Below are positions 5,689-6,938 of a stretch of DNA of 6,938 bases, piece after piece. A program made the translations under genes and the position numbers. Numbering within the stretch: the stretch's first letter is position 1; every line of letters starts with the position of its first letter. Under the pieces are notes generated by a model, which searched no databases, was not told where the DNA came from, and was given only the letters and a program-made list of their open reading frames with translations. This DNA comes from Planctomycetaceae bacterium UBA6894 (GTDB lineage Bacteria > Planctomycetota > Planctomycetia > Gemmatales > Gemmataceae), in assembly GCA_002451275.1 (NCBI GenBank), contig DKBS01000088.1:20683-27620 (forward strand). The letters run 5' to 3'.

Positions 5689-6938
5689 CTTTTTTCCTTC
5701 CCCTGAAGATTCAAGCCGGGAGTGATTTCCTCGGAACCCCGGCGCCCCAGCGGCAGGACCACCTCGAACACCGCACCCTCGCCCGCGTCGTGGGGGTCCT
5801 TACATTCCAAGGTACCACCGTGGGCCTGAACTACCTTGCGGGAAAGGAAAAGCCCCAGGCCAGTCCCCTCTTTCTTGGTGGTCACAAACGGCTGAAACAA
5901 CCGGGCGACCAGTTCCGGAGGAACGCCGGGGCCGTCATCTTTGACCTGGATTCGGACTTCCGAGGGCGAACAGGCCATCGACAGTTCGACCTGCCCTTGT
6001 GGACCGGCGGCGTCCAGCGCGTTGAGCATCAGGTTCAAAAATACCTGGGTCATCTGGCCGCGCACACAGAACACCTTGCCGCCCCCCTCCAGGGGATCGG
6101 GCAGGCGGATCCGCGAACCCGACCGCGTATGGTATTTGGCGATACCCAAGGCTTCCTGCAACAAGTCCCTTGGGTCTTCCCAGGAGCGTTCGCGGCCTCC
6201 CGGCCGGCTGAACGCGGTCAATTCCCGCAAAATGTCGCGCATGCGGGCCAGCTCTCCGGCCACCAGGTCGAGTTTCTCCATGGTGTAGGCGTCCTGGCCC
6301 CGACGCTGCAGCATCTGGACCAGGGTGGTGACCCCGGTCAGGGGATTCCCCACCTCGTGGGCGATGCCAGCGGCCAGCAGGCCGAAATTCGCCATCTTTT
6401 CCTGCTGCACCATGAGCGCCTGGGCCTCCTTGAGCTCATTGGTCCGCTGACTGATGCGGTTTTCCAGGTCGCGCTGGCTGGCCAGCAATTCCTGGTTGAG
6501 GCGCTCGAGCTCCAGGCGCGTGCCGCGCTTCCAGGAAACCAGGCCGGTACCGGCCCAGGAGGACCAGATCAGTACCACCGGTATCAGCAACCAGGACTCG
6601 CCGCCCAGGCGGCTGGTGTCGATCAGGCAGAGGGCGGCCCAACTGGCAAGGTGCAAGGCGCAGGTGATCCAAACCAGCTCGGGGCCATGGCGCAGGATGC
6701 AGCACAGGAGGGACAGCAGGTAGTAATAGCGAAAGGCACTGGACGGCCCGTCATGAAAATGAGCCAACAGGCCGATAAACAACGCCTCCATCATGGAGAT
6801 GAAAAGCGGATATTCCCCCAGAAAAATCCGCTTCTGCCGGTAAAAGCCGGTGTCGAGGGCCGTGTAGACAAGGCCCACCGCCAGCAACAAATTGAGGGTG
6901 AGGGCCGATTGGCCGGGGGCGAGCGTGGTGTTGGCCAG
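5685..6938 (-). CDS. Multi-pass membrane sensor histidine kinase, N-terminus cut by window edge
   Basis: The frame is open to the right edge, giving 417 visible residues and no clear start; TTG 6890 is only an internal codon, since 16 upstream codons are also open and hydrophobic. The visible N-terminal part has about five membrane segments (roughly 6908-6855, 6812-6756, 6734-6687, 6677-6621 and 6593-6531) with short loops and no sizeable periplasmic domain. A charged helix (LELERLNQELLASQRDLENR) joins them to the kinase core, with no PAS or HAMP seen. The H-box is AAGIAHEVGNPLTGV, its His encoded at 6357-6359; N-box VFLNLMLNALDAAG; G1 VKDDGPGVP; F-box LFQPFVTTKK; G2 GTGLGLFLSRKVV. It is a complete HisKA/HATPase_c kinase of the NtrB/AtoS/PilS style. 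The ATGA overlap with the NtrC-family gene marks them as a cognate pair. The signal sensed is unknown; a membrane-embedded or lipid-proximal cue would fit. Confidence 0.93.
   Translation of the reverse strand: MANTTLAPGQSALTLNLLLAVGLVYTALDTGFYRQKRIFLGEYPLFISMMEALFIGLLAHFHDGPSSAFRYYYLLSLLCCILRHGPELVWITCALHLASWAALCLIDTSRLGGESWLLIPVVLIWSSWAGTGLVSWKRGTRLELERLNQELLASQRDLENRISQRTNELKEAQALMVQQEKMANFGLLAAGIAHEVGNPLTGVTTLVQMLQRRGQDAYTMEKLDLVAGELARMRDILRELTAFSRPGGRERSWEDPRDLLQEALGIAKYHTRSGSRIRLPDPLEGGGKVFCVRGQMTQVFLNLMLNALDAAGPQGQVELSMACSPSEVRIQVKDDGPGVPPELVARLFQPFVTTKKEGTGLGLFLSRKVVQAHGGTLECKDPHDAGEGAVFEVVLPLGRRGSEEITPGLNLQGKEKR

Noticed and set aside
4384..5706. 440-codon plus-strand open frame opposite the NtrC-family gene
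   Set aside because: The minus-strand frame has all NtrC-family motifs. The plus-strand product is low in structure-forming patterns and rich in His, Gln and Arg, typical of a GC-driven shadow.
6888..6890. TTG 6890 as the start of the histidine kinase
   Set aside because: The frame stays open through 6938 and the upstream codons continue a hydrophobic segment, so the true start is outside the window.

Overview
The window is about 60% GC and densely coded. It carries six protein genes in three transcription blocks. No tRNA, rRNA, CRISPR array, insertion sequence or phage gene is visible. The style is that of a free-living Gram-negative-type bacterium with heavy two-component signalling. The wording of the YgiQ protein and of the 82-residue protein reminds me of Planctomycetota, or possibly Acidobacteriota, but that is an impression and not a placement.

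Left block, minus strand, 1-1541: a radical SAM protein of the YgiQ (UPF0313) family. It is read leftward and its C-terminus is cut by the window edge. A divergent intergenic region of 283 bp (1542-1824) follows. It holds a near-matching pair of outward-facing promoter-like elements, an imperfect stem-loop and a possible sigma-54 site.

Central block, plus strand, 1825-4248: three genes in one direction. The first is a small conserved-looking protein of 82 residues. After a 91-bp gap comes a response regulator whose receiver is followed by a GAF-like region and a helical tail, with no DNA-binding domain. Overlapping it by 4 bases (GTGA) is a compact subtilisin-like S8 serine peptidase with the Asp/His/Asn/Ser set intact but no signal peptide or propeptide. 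The tight coupling of a non-DNA-binding receiver protein to a probably cytoplasmic protease is the most interesting feature here. I infer a phosphorylation-gated proteolysis module, with the small protein as a possible partner or substrate.

Right block, minus strand, 4249-6938: a two-component pair transcribed leftward. A multi-pass membrane histidine kinase (N-terminus cut by the right edge) overlaps by ATGA an NtrC-family sigma-54 activator with receiver, AAA+ (GAFTGA) and Fis-type helix-turn-helix. The activator and the protease genes converge with no bases between them: both stop codons lie in one TGATCA palindrome. The activator might control the central operon, or the kinase might phosphorylate its receiver. 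Neither link is shown by the sequence.
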